Positions 40,150-49,308 of a DNA stretch of 64,000 bases are shown in pieces. The notes beneath the pieces were generated by a model. It was not told the origin of the DNA. It ran no database searches and was given only the letters and a program-made list of their open reading frames with translations. Position numbers and translations under genes: made by a program. Source of the DNA: UBA6522 sp965221035 (GTDB lineage Bacteria; Pseudomonadota; Gammaproteobacteria; Steroidobacterales; Rariloculaceae); assembly GCA_965221035.1 (NCBI GenBank), contig OZ244860.1, forward strand, positions 1 through 64,000. Direction: 5' to 3'. Numbering within the stretch: position 1 is the stretch's first letter; every line of letters begins with the position of its first letter.

Positions 40150-41706
40150 TTGCGTCAGGCACTGCTTGGCATCGACATCGGCTCGACCCACATCAAGGTT
40201 GCGGCCTTCTCGGACGACGGTACCGAATTGGCGAAGGCGGTCCAGCCGACCCAAACCCGGGTCCCGCGACCGGATTGGGCCGAGTATGACGCGGAAGCCC
40301 TTTGGCGATCGATCTGCGGAATGCTGCGCAAGGTATGCCGGGAACTGCCCGACGATGCCGAGCCTGTGGCCGTCTCGTCGGCCGGAATGGCGGAGGCGGG
40401 GGTTCCGCTCGACGCGGCGGGCACGGTGCTCCATCCGGCGATCAGTTGGTTCGACCGCCGCACCACGGATGTGCTGGCCTGGTGGGGGGACGCCGTCGGT
40501 ACCGAACGCACCGCCGAGATCACCGGGCTGCCGCCCAATACCGCCGCGGGAATACTGCGGCCGTTGTGGTTGCGGGAGCACGAGCCAGATGTCTTCAGGC
40601 GGATGCGGAGGTGGGTGAACCTGCCGGATTTCGTGGCATTCAGGCTTGGCTCGGTGATCGCCACAGACTACACGCTGGCCTCTCGGATGATGGTGCTGGA
40701 CATAGTCGCCAGAAGTTGGTCCGTACCGCTATTGGACGAAATTGGCTTGCGGGAGGGACTGTTGGGCGATTGTGTCCCCAGCGGAATCCGTCTGGGTGGC
40801 GTGACCGCCGAGGCGAGTGCGGCGACCGGTTTGCCGGAAGGTCTTCCCGTCTGCAGTGGCGGGCACGACCATGTCTGCGCCGCACTTGCGCTGGGCCTGG
40901 TTCGGGAGGGAGATGTTCTGGATTCCATGGGAACGGCCGAAGCCGTTCTCGTGACATTGGGTGAACCGACGGCTTCCGCCGGGATTGCGGCGAAGGGCAT
41001 CGCCCAGGGCATTCACGCGGTGCCCGGCCGGTATTACGCCATGTCCGGTCTGTACTACTCGGGCGGCAGCGTCGATTGGATTCGGCAAATTCTCACGGCG
41101 GCCTGTTCCGGTGGGCACGGCTCGGGGAGGGCATTCGACCGCGTGCTCGAGTTGGCCCGCGCCGCGCCCGCGGGCAGCGAAGGGGTCCATTTCCTGCCGC
41201 ATCTGCGTCAGGCCAATCCACCGGTTTTCGATCCGGGTTCCCGAGGCGCCTTCGTGGGCCTGACCAGCGAAACCCGTCCGGGACACCTGGCCCGGGCCGT
41301 CATGGAAGGCATCGCCTACGAGTGCCAGCGCCTACATGAGTGCATGTGCGAGGAATTCTCGCTGGATGTCCATACGCTGGCGGCGACGGGCGGCGGCGCC
41401 CGAATCGAACCATTGATGTCGATCAAGGCGGCATTGGCCGGTCGCCCCATCGTCGTGCCGGATGTAAACGAGGCGACGTGCCTCGGCGCGGCGATACTCG
41501 GCGGTATCGGCGCACAGGTCTATTCCAGTGTCGACGACGCGCGCGAGCGGATTCGGATTACCGCACGTAGCGTTGATCCCGACGCCGACCTGCGGCGTGT
41601 CTACCGGGACCGTTACCATCAGGTGTTTGGCCGGCTCCACGAATCGTTGCGCGACATCCATGACGCGATAGGCAGCGTGACCCGGTCGGCGAACGGGGAG
41701 CGATGA
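40150..41706 (+). CDS. FGGY-family carbohydrate kinase
   Basis: A 518-residue sugar kinase with a TTG start at 40150 (GGGAG upstream). The N-terminal ATPase fold begins LLGIDIGSTHIKVAAFSDDG; the FGGY signature regions include VCSGGHDHVCAALALGLV and, in the second domain, AVMEGIAYECQRL and LAATGGGARIEPLMSIKAALAGRPI. It resembles xylulokinase/erythrulose kinase-type members, phosphorylating a linear ketose. It lies 16 bp after the polyol dehydrogenase and 3 bp before dusA. Together with the dehydrogenases and aldolase it completes a plausible route of oxidation, phosphorylation and cleavage of a short sugar or polyol. Confidence 0.85.
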   Translation: MRQALLGIDIGSTHIKVAAFSDDGTELAKAVQPTQTRVPRPDWAEYDAEALWRSICGMLRKVCRELPDDAEPVAVSSAGMAEAGVPLDAAGTVLHPAISWFDRRTTDVLAWWGDAVGTERTAEITGLPPNTAAGILRPLWLREHEPDVFRRMRRWVNLPDFVAFRLGSVIATDYTLASRMMVLDIVARSWSVPLLDEIGLREGLLGDCVPSGIRLGGVTAEASAATGLPEGLPVCSGGHDHVCAALALGLVREGDVLDSMGTAEAVLVTLGEPTASAGIAAKGIAQGIHAVPGRYYAMSGLYYSGGSVDWIRQILTAACSGGHGSGRAFDRVLELARAAPAGSEGVHFLPHLRQANPPVFDPGSRGAFVGLTSETRPGHLARAVMEGIAYECQRLHECMCEEFSLDVHTLAATGGGARIEPLMSIKAALAGRPIVVPDVNEATCLGAAILGGIGAQVYSSVDDARERIRITARSVDPDADLRRVYRDRYHQVFGRLHESLRDIHDAIGSVTRSANGER

Positions 41707-41709
41707 GTC

Positions 41710-42714
41710 GTGGAGGCCGCCATCAATACCGCGAATCGCGCCTTCGAAATATCGGTGGCGCCGATGATGGATCGCACGGACCGTCATTGCCGGTATCTGT
41801 TGAGGCTGATCTCGCCACAAACCCGCTTGTACACCGAGATGATCACCGCGGCGGCGCTGGTGCGGGGCGGTCGCACCCAACTGCTTGAATTTCATCCCAG
41901 CGAACATCCGGTCGCGCTGCAACTGGGCGGCAGCGATCCCGGCGAATTGGCCCGCGCGGCCGCCCTGGGCGCCTCCGAGGGCTTCGACGAGATCAACCTG
42001 AATGTCGGTTGTCCCAGTGATCGGGTCCAGTCGGGGCATTTCGGCGCTGCGCTGATGGCCGAGTCCGGGCGGGTCGCGGACTGCCTGCGCGCCATGATGG
42101 ACTCGGTAGACATCCCGGTGACCGTGAAGACCCGAACGGGCATCGACGACATGGACAGCTACGACTTTCTGCACGGGTTCGTCGGCGCGGTTGCCGATGC
42201 GGGCTGCCGCACCGTGATCATCCACGCCCGCAAGGCCATCCTGAGCGGGCTGTCCCCAAAGCAGAACCGCCAGGTACCGCCGCTGGACTACGAACGCGCT
42301 TATCGCCTCAAGTCGGACTATGCAGCGCTGCAGGTGGTGCTCAACGGCGGCCTGGATTCGACGGCCAAGGTGCTGGACCAGTTGGGCCGGGTGGATGGCG
42401 TCATGCTGGGACGGCAGGCGTACGGCAATCCGTGGATACTCCGGGAAATCGACCGCGAGCTTGGTCGCCGTCCCGGTGTGCCCAGCCGGGAGGCCGCGCT
42501 GCTAGGCTACTTGCGGCACATGGGCAGTGAATTGCGGCGCGGAACGTCGCTCAAGGCGATGACCCGGCACCTTGCGGGCCTTTTTTCGGGTTGCCCGGGC
42601 GCCAGGGACTGGAGGCGCTTTCTGAGCGACCTGCCGCCCGGCGAGGCCGGGCATGCCTTGCTGCGGCGCCGCGTCGAACCCCATGAAGCAGCCGCGGTGC
42701 GTTCAGTTCAGTGA
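41710..42714 (+). CDS. dusA: tRNA-dihydrouridine synthase
   Basis: A 334-residue flavoenzyme that reduces uridine in the tRNA D-loop (DusA modifies U20/U20a). It starts at GTG 41710, three bases after the kinase stop. Motifs are VAPMMDRTDRHCRYLLR, LQLGGSDP, EINLNVGCPSDRVQSGHFGAALM with the catalytic Cys, VKTRTGIDD, IIHARKAILSGLSPKQNR, and VLNGGLDST. The C-terminal helical tRNA-binding part is present (MTRHLAGLFSGCPGARDWRRFLS). Its stop overlaps that of pckG on the other strand by 12 bp. Its place at the end of a sugar operon is probably chance or a transcriptional hitch-hike. Confidence 0.92.
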   Translation: MEAAINTANRAFEISVAPMMDRTDRHCRYLLRLISPQTRLYTEMITAAALVRGGRTQLLEFHPSEHPVALQLGGSDPGELARAAALGASEGFDEINLNVGCPSDRVQSGHFGAALMAESGRVADCLRAMMDSVDIPVTVKTRTGIDDMDSYDFLHGFVGAVADAGCRTVIIHARKAILSGLSPKQNRQVPPLDYERAYRLKSDYAALQVVLNGGLDSTAKVLDQLGRVDGVMLGRQAYGNPWILREIDRELGRRPGVPSREAALLGYLRHMGSELRRGTSLKAMTRHLAGLFSGCPGARDWRRFLSDLPPGEAGHALLRRRVEPHEAAAVRSVQ

Positions 42715-44445
42715 CGAAAGCACCTTGCCGTGCTCCGCGCGCAGTCGCTGCGGAACCCGATCGCCGAACGTTCCGAAGTACTCGCCTATGCTCTCCATTT
42801 CACGCTTCCAGGCCTTGGTGTCTACGCTGAGCAGCTCCCGCATCGTTTCCGGTGTGACATCGAGGTCCGAAGTGTCGATGGCACCCGGTACGGGCAGCAG
42901 GCCGATCGGCGATTCGACCGCGTCTACGCGATCTTCGCACCGATCGATGATCCAGCGCAGGACCCGCAGGTTCTCGCCGAAACCCGGCCAGAGGAAACGG
43001 CCTTCGGAATCCCGGCGGAACCAGTTTACGTGGAATATGCGCGGCAGCGCATTCGACCGGCTTTCAAAGCTCAGCCAGTGTTCCCAGTAGTCGGCAAAGT
43101 TGTAGCCGCAGAACGGTTTCATGGCCATGGGATCGCGCCGCACCACACCGACCTGGCCGGTGGCGGCCGCCGTGGTCTCCGATGCCGCGGTGGCGCCGAC
43201 CAGCACGCCGTGCGCCCAATCCCTGGCTTCGTAGACCAGCGGCGTCAGTTCGCGGCGGCGCCCGCCGAAGACCAGCGCGCTGATGGGCACGCCCTCCGGC
43301 GCTTCGGCCAGCTCGGAATAGCTGGGATTGTTCTTCGCCGACACCGTGAACCTCGAGTTGGGGTGCGCGGCCGGCCCCTTGGCGGGGTCGTAGGGCCGAC
43401 CCTGCCAGTCCAGCGTCGGGGTGCCGCCGCCCTTGTCTTCCCACCAGGGATCGTTGTCCTCCGTGACCGCCACATTGGTGAAGATGGTGTCGCGTCGTAT
43501 GCTCTCGTACGCATTGGGGTTGGTATGGCGGTTGGTGCCGGGCACGACGCCGAACAGGCCTGCCTCGGGGTTGATCGCCCGTAACCGTCCTTCGTCGTCC
43601 AGATGCATCCAGGCGATGTCGTCGCCGAGCGTCCAGACCTTCCAGCCCTGGTGGCTCTCGGGCGGAATCAGCATGGCGAGATTGGTCTTGCCGCATTGCG
43701 ACGGAAACGCGCAGGCCAGATAGCGGGTCTCTCCGGCGGGGTTCTCCACGCCGACGATCAGCATGTGCTCGGCCAGCCAGCCCTCGGTGCGCGCCTGGTG
43801 GCTCGCGATCCTCAGCGCGTGGCATTTCTTTCCCAGCAAGGCGTTTCCGCCGTAACCGGAGCCGTAGCTCATGATCGTCAGGTCTTCCGGGAAGTGCATG
43901 ATGAAACGCCGTTCCGGGTCCAGTTCGCCGACGGAGTGCAATCCCTTGATGAACTGGCCGGTACGTTCGATTTCGGCCAGTGCGGCGCTGCCCATGCGGG
44001 TCATGAGGTACATGTTCGCCACGACGTAGGTGCTGTCGGTGATTTCCACCCCGTAACGGGCGTAGGGCGAACCCAGCGGTCCCATGCAGTAGGGGACCAC
44101 GTAGAGTGTACGTCCCTTCATGCAGCCGTCGAACAGGCCGGTCATCCTCTCCCTGGCCTCCGCCGGCGGCATCCAGTTGTTGTTCGGGCCTGCGTCCTCC
44201 CTGCGTTCGGAACAGACAAACGTCAAGTGTTCGACACGGGCGACATCCTGAGGGTCCGACCGATGCAGATAGCAGCCCGGGTAGGTGTCCCGGTTGAGTT
44301 CCACCAGGTCGCCGCTGGCCAGCATCCGCCGTACGAATTCGTCGTACTCGTCGCGGCTTCCGGTGCACCAGTGAATGCGGTCGGGTTGCGTCAATCGGGC
44401 GATTTCCGCGACCCAGTCGCTGAGGCTCTCAAGTCGGGTGGTCAT
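42703..44445 (-). CDS. pckG: Phosphoenolpyruvate carboxykinase (GTP)
   Basis: A 580-residue enzyme decarboxylating oxaloacetate to PEP with GTP, the first step of gluconeogenesis. ATG 44445 opens MTTRLESLSDWV; an upstream in-frame ATG (44514) adds 23 unrelated residues. The kinase-1 loop FPSQCGKTNLAML contains the reactive cysteine (Cys251) of the GTP-dependent class, LGDDIAWM is the metal-binding kinase-2 motif, FGVVPGTNRHTNPNA and ENDPWWED are further conserved blocks, and NFADYWEHWL follows. These distinguish it from the ATP-dependent PckA. It is convergent with dusA, overlapping it by 12 bp. Confidence 0.94.
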   Translation of the reverse strand: MTTRLESLSDWVAEIARLTQPDRIHWCTGSRDEYDEFVRRMLASGDLVELNRDTYPGCYLHRSDPQDVARVEHLTFVCSERREDAGPNNNWMPPAEARERMTGLFDGCMKGRTLYVVPYCMGPLGSPYARYGVEITDSTYVVANMYLMTRMGSAALAEIERTGQFIKGLHSVGELDPERRFIMHFPEDLTIMSYGSGYGGNALLGKKCHALRIASHQARTEGWLAEHMLIVGVENPAGETRYLACAFPSQCGKTNLAMLIPPESHQGWKVWTLGDDIAWMHLDDEGRLRAINPEAGLFGVVPGTNRHTNPNAYESIRRDTIFTNVAVTEDNDPWWEDKGGGTPTLDWQGRPYDPAKGPAAHPNSRFTVSAKNNPSYSELAEAPEGVPISALVFGGRRRELTPLVYEARDWAHGVLVGATAASETTAAATGQVGVVRRDPMAMKPFCGYNFADYWEHWLSFESRSNALPRIFHVNWFRRDSEGRFLWPGFGENLRVLRWIIDRCEDRVDAVESPIGLLPVPGAIDTSDLDVTPETMRELLSVDTKAWKREMESIGEYFGTFGDRVPQRLRAEHGKVLSSLN

Positions 44446-44606
44446 GGTGATCTGATCGCATTCCGGAATGAGGGGCGGAAGTATAATGAAATAAGCGACC
44501 GACTCTACAGGCACCCGTCAACATTTGTGGTGGACAACGTGGGGAAACGGGTCCTTGAGTGCCAGATTGTCGAGAAATGCCGCCTTTCCGCAGCCGCTGA
44601 TGACGC

Positions 44607-44612
44607 TATAGT
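44607..44612 (+). promoter_or_regulatory. Candidate -10 box giving a leaderless helicase mRNA
   Basis: TATAGT ends only six bases before the helicase ATG at 44619, so transcription would start at or within a base or two of the start codon. No Shine-Dalgarno precedes the ATG. No good -35 hexamer stands at 17 bp. Confidence 0.35.
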
Positions 44613-44618
44613 GGGCTT

Positions 44619-46571
44619 ATGCCCGAACTTTCCGAAGTTTTTGACACCCATGGCCTGCTGGCCCGCCACCTGCCGGGCTACACGCGGCGTGTGGCCCAGG
44701 AGGACATGGCGCGGATGGTGGGAGAGGCGCTGTCGCAACGCCGCCACCTCGCGGTGGAGGCCGGGACCGGGATCGGCAAGACATTCGGATACCTCGTTCC
44801 GGCGCTCCTGAGCGGTCGGCGCACGGCGATTTCCACCGGCACGCTGACGCTGCAGGATCAATTGTTCCAGCGCGACCTGCCTCTTCTGGGCGCGGTGGTG
44901 GGGCGCCCTGTGCGGGTGGCGTTGCTCAAGGGCCGCGGCAACTACCTGTGTCGGCATCGGTTGGAGACCGCCCGCGGGGGAGCCGTGCGCGACCCGAACC
45001 TGCTGCGCCGGATCGAGTCCGCGCATCGCTGGGCGCGCACCACGGAACACGGCGACCTCACCTCGATGGATGACTTCAACGGGGACTTTTCCCTGCGGGT
45101 GTGGATCACGTCCACCACCGACAATTGCCTGGGCAGCCGGTGCCCGCGGATCGACGACTGTTTCCTGGTGGAAGCCCGCCGCCGCGCAATGGCTGCCGAC
45201 GTGGTCGTGGTCAACCATCACCTGTTGCTGGCCGACCTGACGCTGAAGGAGCGGGGGTTCGGGCAATTGCTGCCGGACCTGGAGGCGGTCATTGTCGATG
45301 AGGCCCACCAGTTGCCGGAGACCGCCCAGCAGTTCTTCGGCGTTTCGCTGGGCAGCCGGGAACTGCAGAATCTGGCTCGTGATGTCGTTGCGGAGACGCG
45401 GGCCGCCGGAATTTCCGGTGAAGTCGAACCGGTGGCCGACGCGCTGGCACGCGTCGCGGCCGACGCCCGCCTGGAGTTCGGCGACCGCCGCGGGCGATTG
45501 CCCTGGAACGCCTGTCCGTCGGGCGTGAACCAATCGCTCCGGGAGTGGGAAGGCGCCCTGGAACGACTGGCATCCGCCCTTGAGGGGACCGGAGACATGA
45601 ATCCGGGGCTTGAGCGTTGCCGGGAGCGGAGCCGCGATGGCATGGCAAGGCTGAAGGCCATCGAAGAAGACGAGTCGCGGGGATTGCGGTGGGTCGAGGT
45701 CTCGCGGCATGGCATTGCGGCCCATTGGACGCCCCTGGATGTGGGCGCGGAGTTGGGCGGACGAATTCGGGACCAGGACGGAACCTGGGTTTTCACCTCT
45801 GCCACGCTGGCGGTCGGTGACGATTTCAGCCACTTTCTGGGGCGCCTGGGTGTACCGGATGCGTCGTCGGCGGTTCTGCCGAGCCCGTTCAACTTCCAGG
45901 AAAACGCCCGACTGTACCTGCCCGAGGGGCTGCCGCCGCCCGCGGACCCCGAATACACCGACAGCGTGATGTCGCATGTCTGGCCACTGATCGAAGCCGG
46001 CGGCGGCGGGGCCTTCCTGTTGTTTACCAGCTACAAGGCGCTCAACGCGGCGCGGACGTGGTTGGAGGGCCGTGCGCTGCCGGGTCCGCTGCTGGTTCAG
46101 GGCGAGGGGCCGCGCACCGATCTTCTCACCCGGTTTCGCGGCACGACCAGCGCCATCCTGCTGGGCACAAGCAGTTTCTGGCAGGGTGTGGACGTTCGTG
46201 GCCCCGCATTGCGGCTGGTGATCATCGACAAGTTGCCCTTTGCCTCACCGGGCAATCCCCTGGTTCAGGCGCGGTTGCACGCAATCCGCCAGGACGGTGG
46301 CGACCCGTTCAACGAGTTCCAGTTACCCCAGGCCGTGCTCGCCCTGAAGCAGGGCGTGGGGCGCCTCATCCGGGATTTTTCCGACCGTGGATTGGTGGTC
46401 ATTTGCGACCCCAGGCTCAGGACAAGGCATTACGGACGCGTCTTTCTGGAAAGCCTGCCGCCGATGACGGTTCTCGATGAACTGGATCAGGCGCTGAGAT
46501 TTGTCGATACACTGTCGACCGACACCGACCGGTCCGCCAGCCGGGAGCACCATGAAGTTGCTGGGTTTTGA
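44619..46571 (+). CDS. yoaA: DinG/YoaA-family ATP-dependent DNA helicase with Fe-S cluster
   Basis: A 650-residue superfamily 2 (XPD-like) 5'-3' helicase acting in replication-repair. The Walker A EAGTGIGKT lies at 47-55 and the DEAH box in VIVDEAHQLP (227-230). Four cysteines (111, 170, 175, 181) sit between motifs Ia and II and match the Fe-S cluster ligands of YoaA/DinG. The C-terminal motif V/VI region is LVIIDKLPFASPGNPL and QGVGRLIRDFSDRG. The start codon ATG 44619 lacks a ribosome site. Its end overlaps tsaB by 20 bp, suggesting coupled translation. YoaA is favoured over DinG from length and the opening, but the two are hard to part. Confidence 0.87.
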   Translation: MPELSEVFDTHGLLARHLPGYTRRVAQEDMARMVGEALSQRRHLAVEAGTGIGKTFGYLVPALLSGRRTAISTGTLTLQDQLFQRDLPLLGAVVGRPVRVALLKGRGNYLCRHRLETARGGAVRDPNLLRRIESAHRWARTTEHGDLTSMDDFNGDFSLRVWITSTTDNCLGSRCPRIDDCFLVEARRRAMAADVVVVNHHLLLADLTLKERGFGQLLPDLEAVIVDEAHQLPETAQQFFGVSLGSRELQNLARDVVAETRAAGISGEVEPVADALARVAADARLEFGDRRGRLPWNACPSGVNQSLREWEGALERLASALEGTGDMNPGLERCRERSRDGMARLKAIEEDESRGLRWVEVSRHGIAAHWTPLDVGAELGGRIRDQDGTWVFTSATLAVGDDFSHFLGRLGVPDASSAVLPSPFNFQENARLYLPEGLPPPADPEYTDSVMSHVWPLIEAGGGGAFLLFTSYKALNAARTWLEGRALPGPLLVQGEGPRTDLLTRFRGTTSAILLGTSSFWQGVDVRGPALRLVIIDKLPFASPGNPLVQARLHAIRQDGGDPFNEFQLPQAVLALKQGVGRLIRDFSDRGLVVICDPRLRTRHYGRVFLESLPPMTVLDELDQALRFVDTLSTDTDRSASREHHEVAGF

Positions 46572-47241
46572 AACTTCGAGCCGGACCGGCTCGGTTGCGC
46601 TGCACCTGGACGGCGCGGTCCGACAGGAGTTGATCGCCTCTCCCCGCCGGCAGACGGAAGAGCTGCTTCCGCTGACCGCGAGATTGCTGGATGGCGCAGG
46701 CCTCGCGCCGCGGGACCTCGACGCCATCGCCTTTGGCAGGGGGCCCGGATCATTTACCGGGTTGCGTATCGCCGCCGCGGCCGCGCAGGGCCTGGGACTG
46801 GCGGCCGGACTACCGTTGCTGCCCGTCTCCAGTCTTGCGGCGACGGCGCAGGGGTTGTGGCGGACACGCGATTCCGTCAATACCCTGGTGTGCGTCGACG
46901 CGCGCATGGGCGAGGTCTATTGGGGGGCCTTCGAGGTGCGGGACGGTCTTGCCCGTTTGATCGGCAACGAGCAGATTACCGTACCCGAGGAGGTGACGGC
47001 GGTCGGCATGGCATCCTGGACCGCGGCCGGAAACGGATTCGACGCCCATCGCGGCCCTCTAGGCGGGCTGCTGGAGCAAGCCGGCGACGTCGTTGCGCGG
47101 GCCTGCCCGGAAGCGGTCGACCTTTTTCCGCTGGCGTTGGCCGATCTGGCCGCCGGGAAGGGTCGTGCGCCGGAGGAGGCGCATCCCGCCTACCTTCGGC
47201 CGGAATCCGCGTGGAAACCGGCCAGGCGTCCGGTTAACTGA
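46552..47241 (+). CDS. tsaB: tRNA threonylcarbamoyladenosine biosynthesis protein TsaB
   Basis: A 229-residue ASKHA-fold partner of TsaD and TsaE in making t6A37 on ANN-decoding tRNAs. It starts at ATG 46552 after GGGAG, overlapping the helicase by 20 bp. The opening LLGFETSSRTGSVAL, the dimer/contact loop ITRQTEELLP-type region (SPRRQTEELLPL), FGRGPGSFTGLRI and CVDARMGEVYWGAF are diagnostic. The C-terminal extension PAYLRPESAW is usual in gammaproteobacteria. yoaA and tsaB are neighbours in E. coli too, supporting the helicase name. The two-component genes follow after 45 bp. Confidence 0.93.
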   Translation: MKLLGFETSSRTGSVALHLDGAVRQELIASPRRQTEELLPLTARLLDGAGLAPRDLDAIAFGRGPGSFTGLRIAAAAAQGLGLAAGLPLLPVSSLAATAQGLWRTRDSVNTLVCVDARMGEVYWGAFEVRDGLARLIGNEQITVPEEVTAVGMASWTAAGNGFDAHRGPLGGLLEQAGDVVARACPEAVDLFPLALADLAAGKGRAPEEAHPAYLRPESAWKPARRPVN

Positions 47242-47286
47242 AATGTAACATTCACGGCGTGTAATGGAGTTTTCGGACTGCGAGCG

Positions 47287-47976
47287 ATGCGACAGAAAGT
47301 TCTAATCGTGGAAGACGAGGCGGCCATCCGGGAAATGCTGGCGTTCAATCTCGGTCGGGCCGGCTATGACGTGATTTCCGCCGCCACGGGTCTCCAGGCC
47401 CGTTCATCCATGGTCGACGAGTACCCCGATGTGGTGCTGATGGACTGGATGTTGCCGGACGTGAGCGGCCTGGAGCTGACCAGGCAACTCAAGCGCGATC
47501 CGGAGACCCGGGAAGTTCCGATCATCATGTTGACGGCGAGAGTCCAGGAAGACGACCGCGTGGCCGGTCTGGAAGGCGGTGCCGACGACTACATCACCAA
47601 ACCGTTTTCGCCGCGCGAGCTGTTGGCCCGGATCAAGGCCGTTCTCCGGCGGGGCAGCGGGTTTCAGGACGAGACCGTTACGGTGGACAGGCTGAAATTG
47701 AATACCGCGAGCCACAGGGTCAGCGTCGACGATTCGGAAATCGCCCTCGGGCCGACGGAGTACCGGATCTTGCATTTCTTCATGCACCACCCGGACCGCG
47801 TCTATTCCCGCGCCCAGCTCCTGGACCGGATATGGGGCGCCAACGTCTATGTGGAGGAGCGCACCGTCGATGTGCACATCCGGCGTCTGCGCAAGGCGCT
47901 GACCGAATCCGGATACGATAAACTGGTACAGACCGTTCGCGGCGCGGGTTACCGGTTTTCTCCGCGTGAGGCTTGA
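47287..47976 (+). CDS. phoB: Phosphate regulon response regulator
   Basis: A 229-residue OmpR-family regulator. The receiver domain opens KVLIVEDEAAIREML, has the phosphoacceptor Asp53 in VLMDWMLPD and the conserved Lys in DDYITKPFSPREL. The winged-helix DNA-binding domain (about 130-229) includes LGPTEYRILHFFMHHPDRVYSR and RTVDVHIRRLRKALT. The kinase gene begins within the stop codon and pst genes follow, so PhoB is well supported. Upstream of it the sequence TGTAAC-ATTCACGG could be a degenerate Pho-box half-site, suggesting autoregulation, but the match is poor. Confidence 0.93.
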   Translation: MRQKVLIVEDEAAIREMLAFNLGRAGYDVISAATGLQARSSMVDEYPDVVLMDWMLPDVSGLELTRQLKRDPETREVPIIMLTARVQEDDRVAGLEGGADDYITKPFSPRELLARIKAVLRRGSGFQDETVTVDRLKLNTASHRVSVDDSEIALGPTEYRILHFFMHHPDRVYSRAQLLDRIWGANVYVEERTVDVHIRRLRKALTESGYDKLVQTVRGAGYRFSPREA

Positions 47977-49283
47977 TGTTGCCGAATCGATGGGTTTCGC
48001 ATTTCGGATATGTCGGAGCATGGCTCGCGCTTGCGCTCCTGGCGGGATTCTGGCTGGGTAATCTGGCCTGGTGGCTCTCCGGGGCGTTGGCGCTTTATCT
48101 GCTGTTCACGCTCAGATATCTCTATCTGCTGGACCGGGCCCTGGAAAACGGGGCGCCGGTTCCTTCCGATACGCGGGGGCTTTGGGCGGAACTGTTCTCG
48201 ACCGTCGTCCGGCTCAGGTCCAAGTCACGGTATCGGAAGAAGCGTTATCGCAGACTGCTGCAGGCGGTCAGGCAGTCCACGCGGGCGTTGCATGACGGCG
48301 GCATCATCCTCAACTCCCGGAACGAGATTCAATGGTGCAACCGGGCCGCCGTGCGGTTGCTGGGATTGAACCCCGCAACCGACGTGGGGCATCGCATCGA
48401 CAACCTGATTCGAAACCCCGACTTCGTCAAGCTCCTGGAAAATCCCGGGGGCACTTCGGTCAGCATCCCCTCGTCCACGGTAGAGGGCGGTCAGTTGTCC
48501 GTCCAGATCATCCCCTACGGCACGGACCAGCGCCTGGCGATCGTACGGGACGTCACCCGTGAAGTGCGCCTGGAAAACACCCGGCGCGACTTCGTGGCCA
48601 ATGCCTCTCACGAACTGCGCTCCCCGCTTACCGTCATCGGCGGCTATCTGGACGCGATGGCGCACGACGACGATATCAACAGGGATTGGCGTACGCCGAT
48701 CACGGAGATGGAGCGCCAGGTGTCGCGGATGATGGAAATACTGCGCGACCTGATCGAACTCACACGTCTGGAGTCGTCAAACGAACAGGCACCGCGCGAC
48801 TTCGTCGATGTCGTCGGCATGCTGAAATTCATCGAACGTGAATTCGTTTCCGGCCCGTTAGGCCCACGCATTTCCGTGCATCTCGGCACCGATGTCGCCT
48901 TGCTGGGGAGCGAGGCCGAGTTGCACTCGATCTTTCACAACCTGGTGAGCAACGCCGTCCGGTTCACACCTCCGGAAGGCTCCGTCGACTTGTACTGGAG
49001 ACGCGATGGGAAAGGCGCGGCCTTTGCCGTCAGGGACACGGGAATCGGCATTCCGGAGGAACTCCTCCCGCGGATCACCGAACGTTTCTTTCGAGTCGAT
49101 CCGGGGCGTTCGCGGGAACTTGGAGGGACGGGTCTGGGTCTGGCGATCGTCAAGTACGCCCTGCAGCGCCACGGCGCCACGCTGAGTATCGAGAGCCAGA
49201 TCGGTGAAGGCAGCCTGTTCACTTGCCGGTTTCCCGACAGCCGGCTGGTCGCAAGGGGTGGTACCGCACCGGCCGCAGGATAG
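47976..49283 (+). CDS. phoR: Phosphate regulon sensor histidine kinase
   Basis: A 435-residue membrane kinase. ATG 47976 overlaps the phoB stop by one base (TGATG); a TTG one codon earlier is possible. Two short hydrophobic segments (residues 14-46) anchor it, followed by a basic linker (RSKSRYRKKRYRR), a PAS-like domain at about 100-195 (INDNLIRNPDFV type) and the dimerisation domain with His212 in FVANASHELRSPLTVI. The ATP lid shows NLVSNAVRFTPPEG, RDTGIGIPEEL, FFRVDPGRSRELGGTGLGLAIVK. The small periplasmic part fits PhoR, which senses through PstSCAB-PhoU. Confidence 0.93.
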   Translation: MLPNRWVSHFGYVGAWLALALLAGFWLGNLAWWLSGALALYLLFTLRYLYLLDRALENGAPVPSDTRGLWAELFSTVVRLRSKSRYRKKRYRRLLQAVRQSTRALHDGGIILNSRNEIQWCNRAAVRLLGLNPATDVGHRIDNLIRNPDFVKLLENPGGTSVSIPSSTVEGGQLSVQIIPYGTDQRLAIVRDVTREVRLENTRRDFVANASHELRSPLTVIGGYLDAMAHDDDINRDWRTPITEMERQVSRMMEILRDLIELTRLESSNEQAPRDFVDVVGMLKFIEREFVSGPLGPRISVHLGTDVALLGSEAELHSIFHNLVSNAVRFTPPEGSVDLYWRRDGKGAAFAVRDTGIGIPEELLPRITERFFRVDPGRSRELGGTGLGLAIVKYALQRHGATLSIESQIGEGSLFTCRFPDSRLVARGGTAPAAG

Positions 49284-49293
49284 GCGCGTGTAC

Positions 49294-49299
49294 TATAAT
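49294..49299 (+). promoter_or_regulatory. Candidate -10 box close to the phoU start
   Basis: A consensus TATAAT in TGTACTATAATTCG ends nine bases before the phoU ATG at 49309, so a transcript from here would start at or within a few bases of the start codon. No -35 or Shine-Dalgarno is visible. It would allow phoU expression apart from phoBR. Confidence 0.4.
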
Positions 49300-49308
49300 T
49301 CGGGCGTC

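Noticed and set aside
43064..44368. A 434-codon second minus-strand frame inside pckG
   Set aside because: It shifts the frame within the PEPCK gene, is highly Arg-rich, and cannot coexist with the conserved PckG motifs.
47241..47286. Pho box ahead of phoB
   Set aside because: Only a partial half-site TGTAAC-ATTCACGG is visible; it does not meet the two-repeat, 11-bp pattern, so it is mentioned under phoB but not listed as a site.
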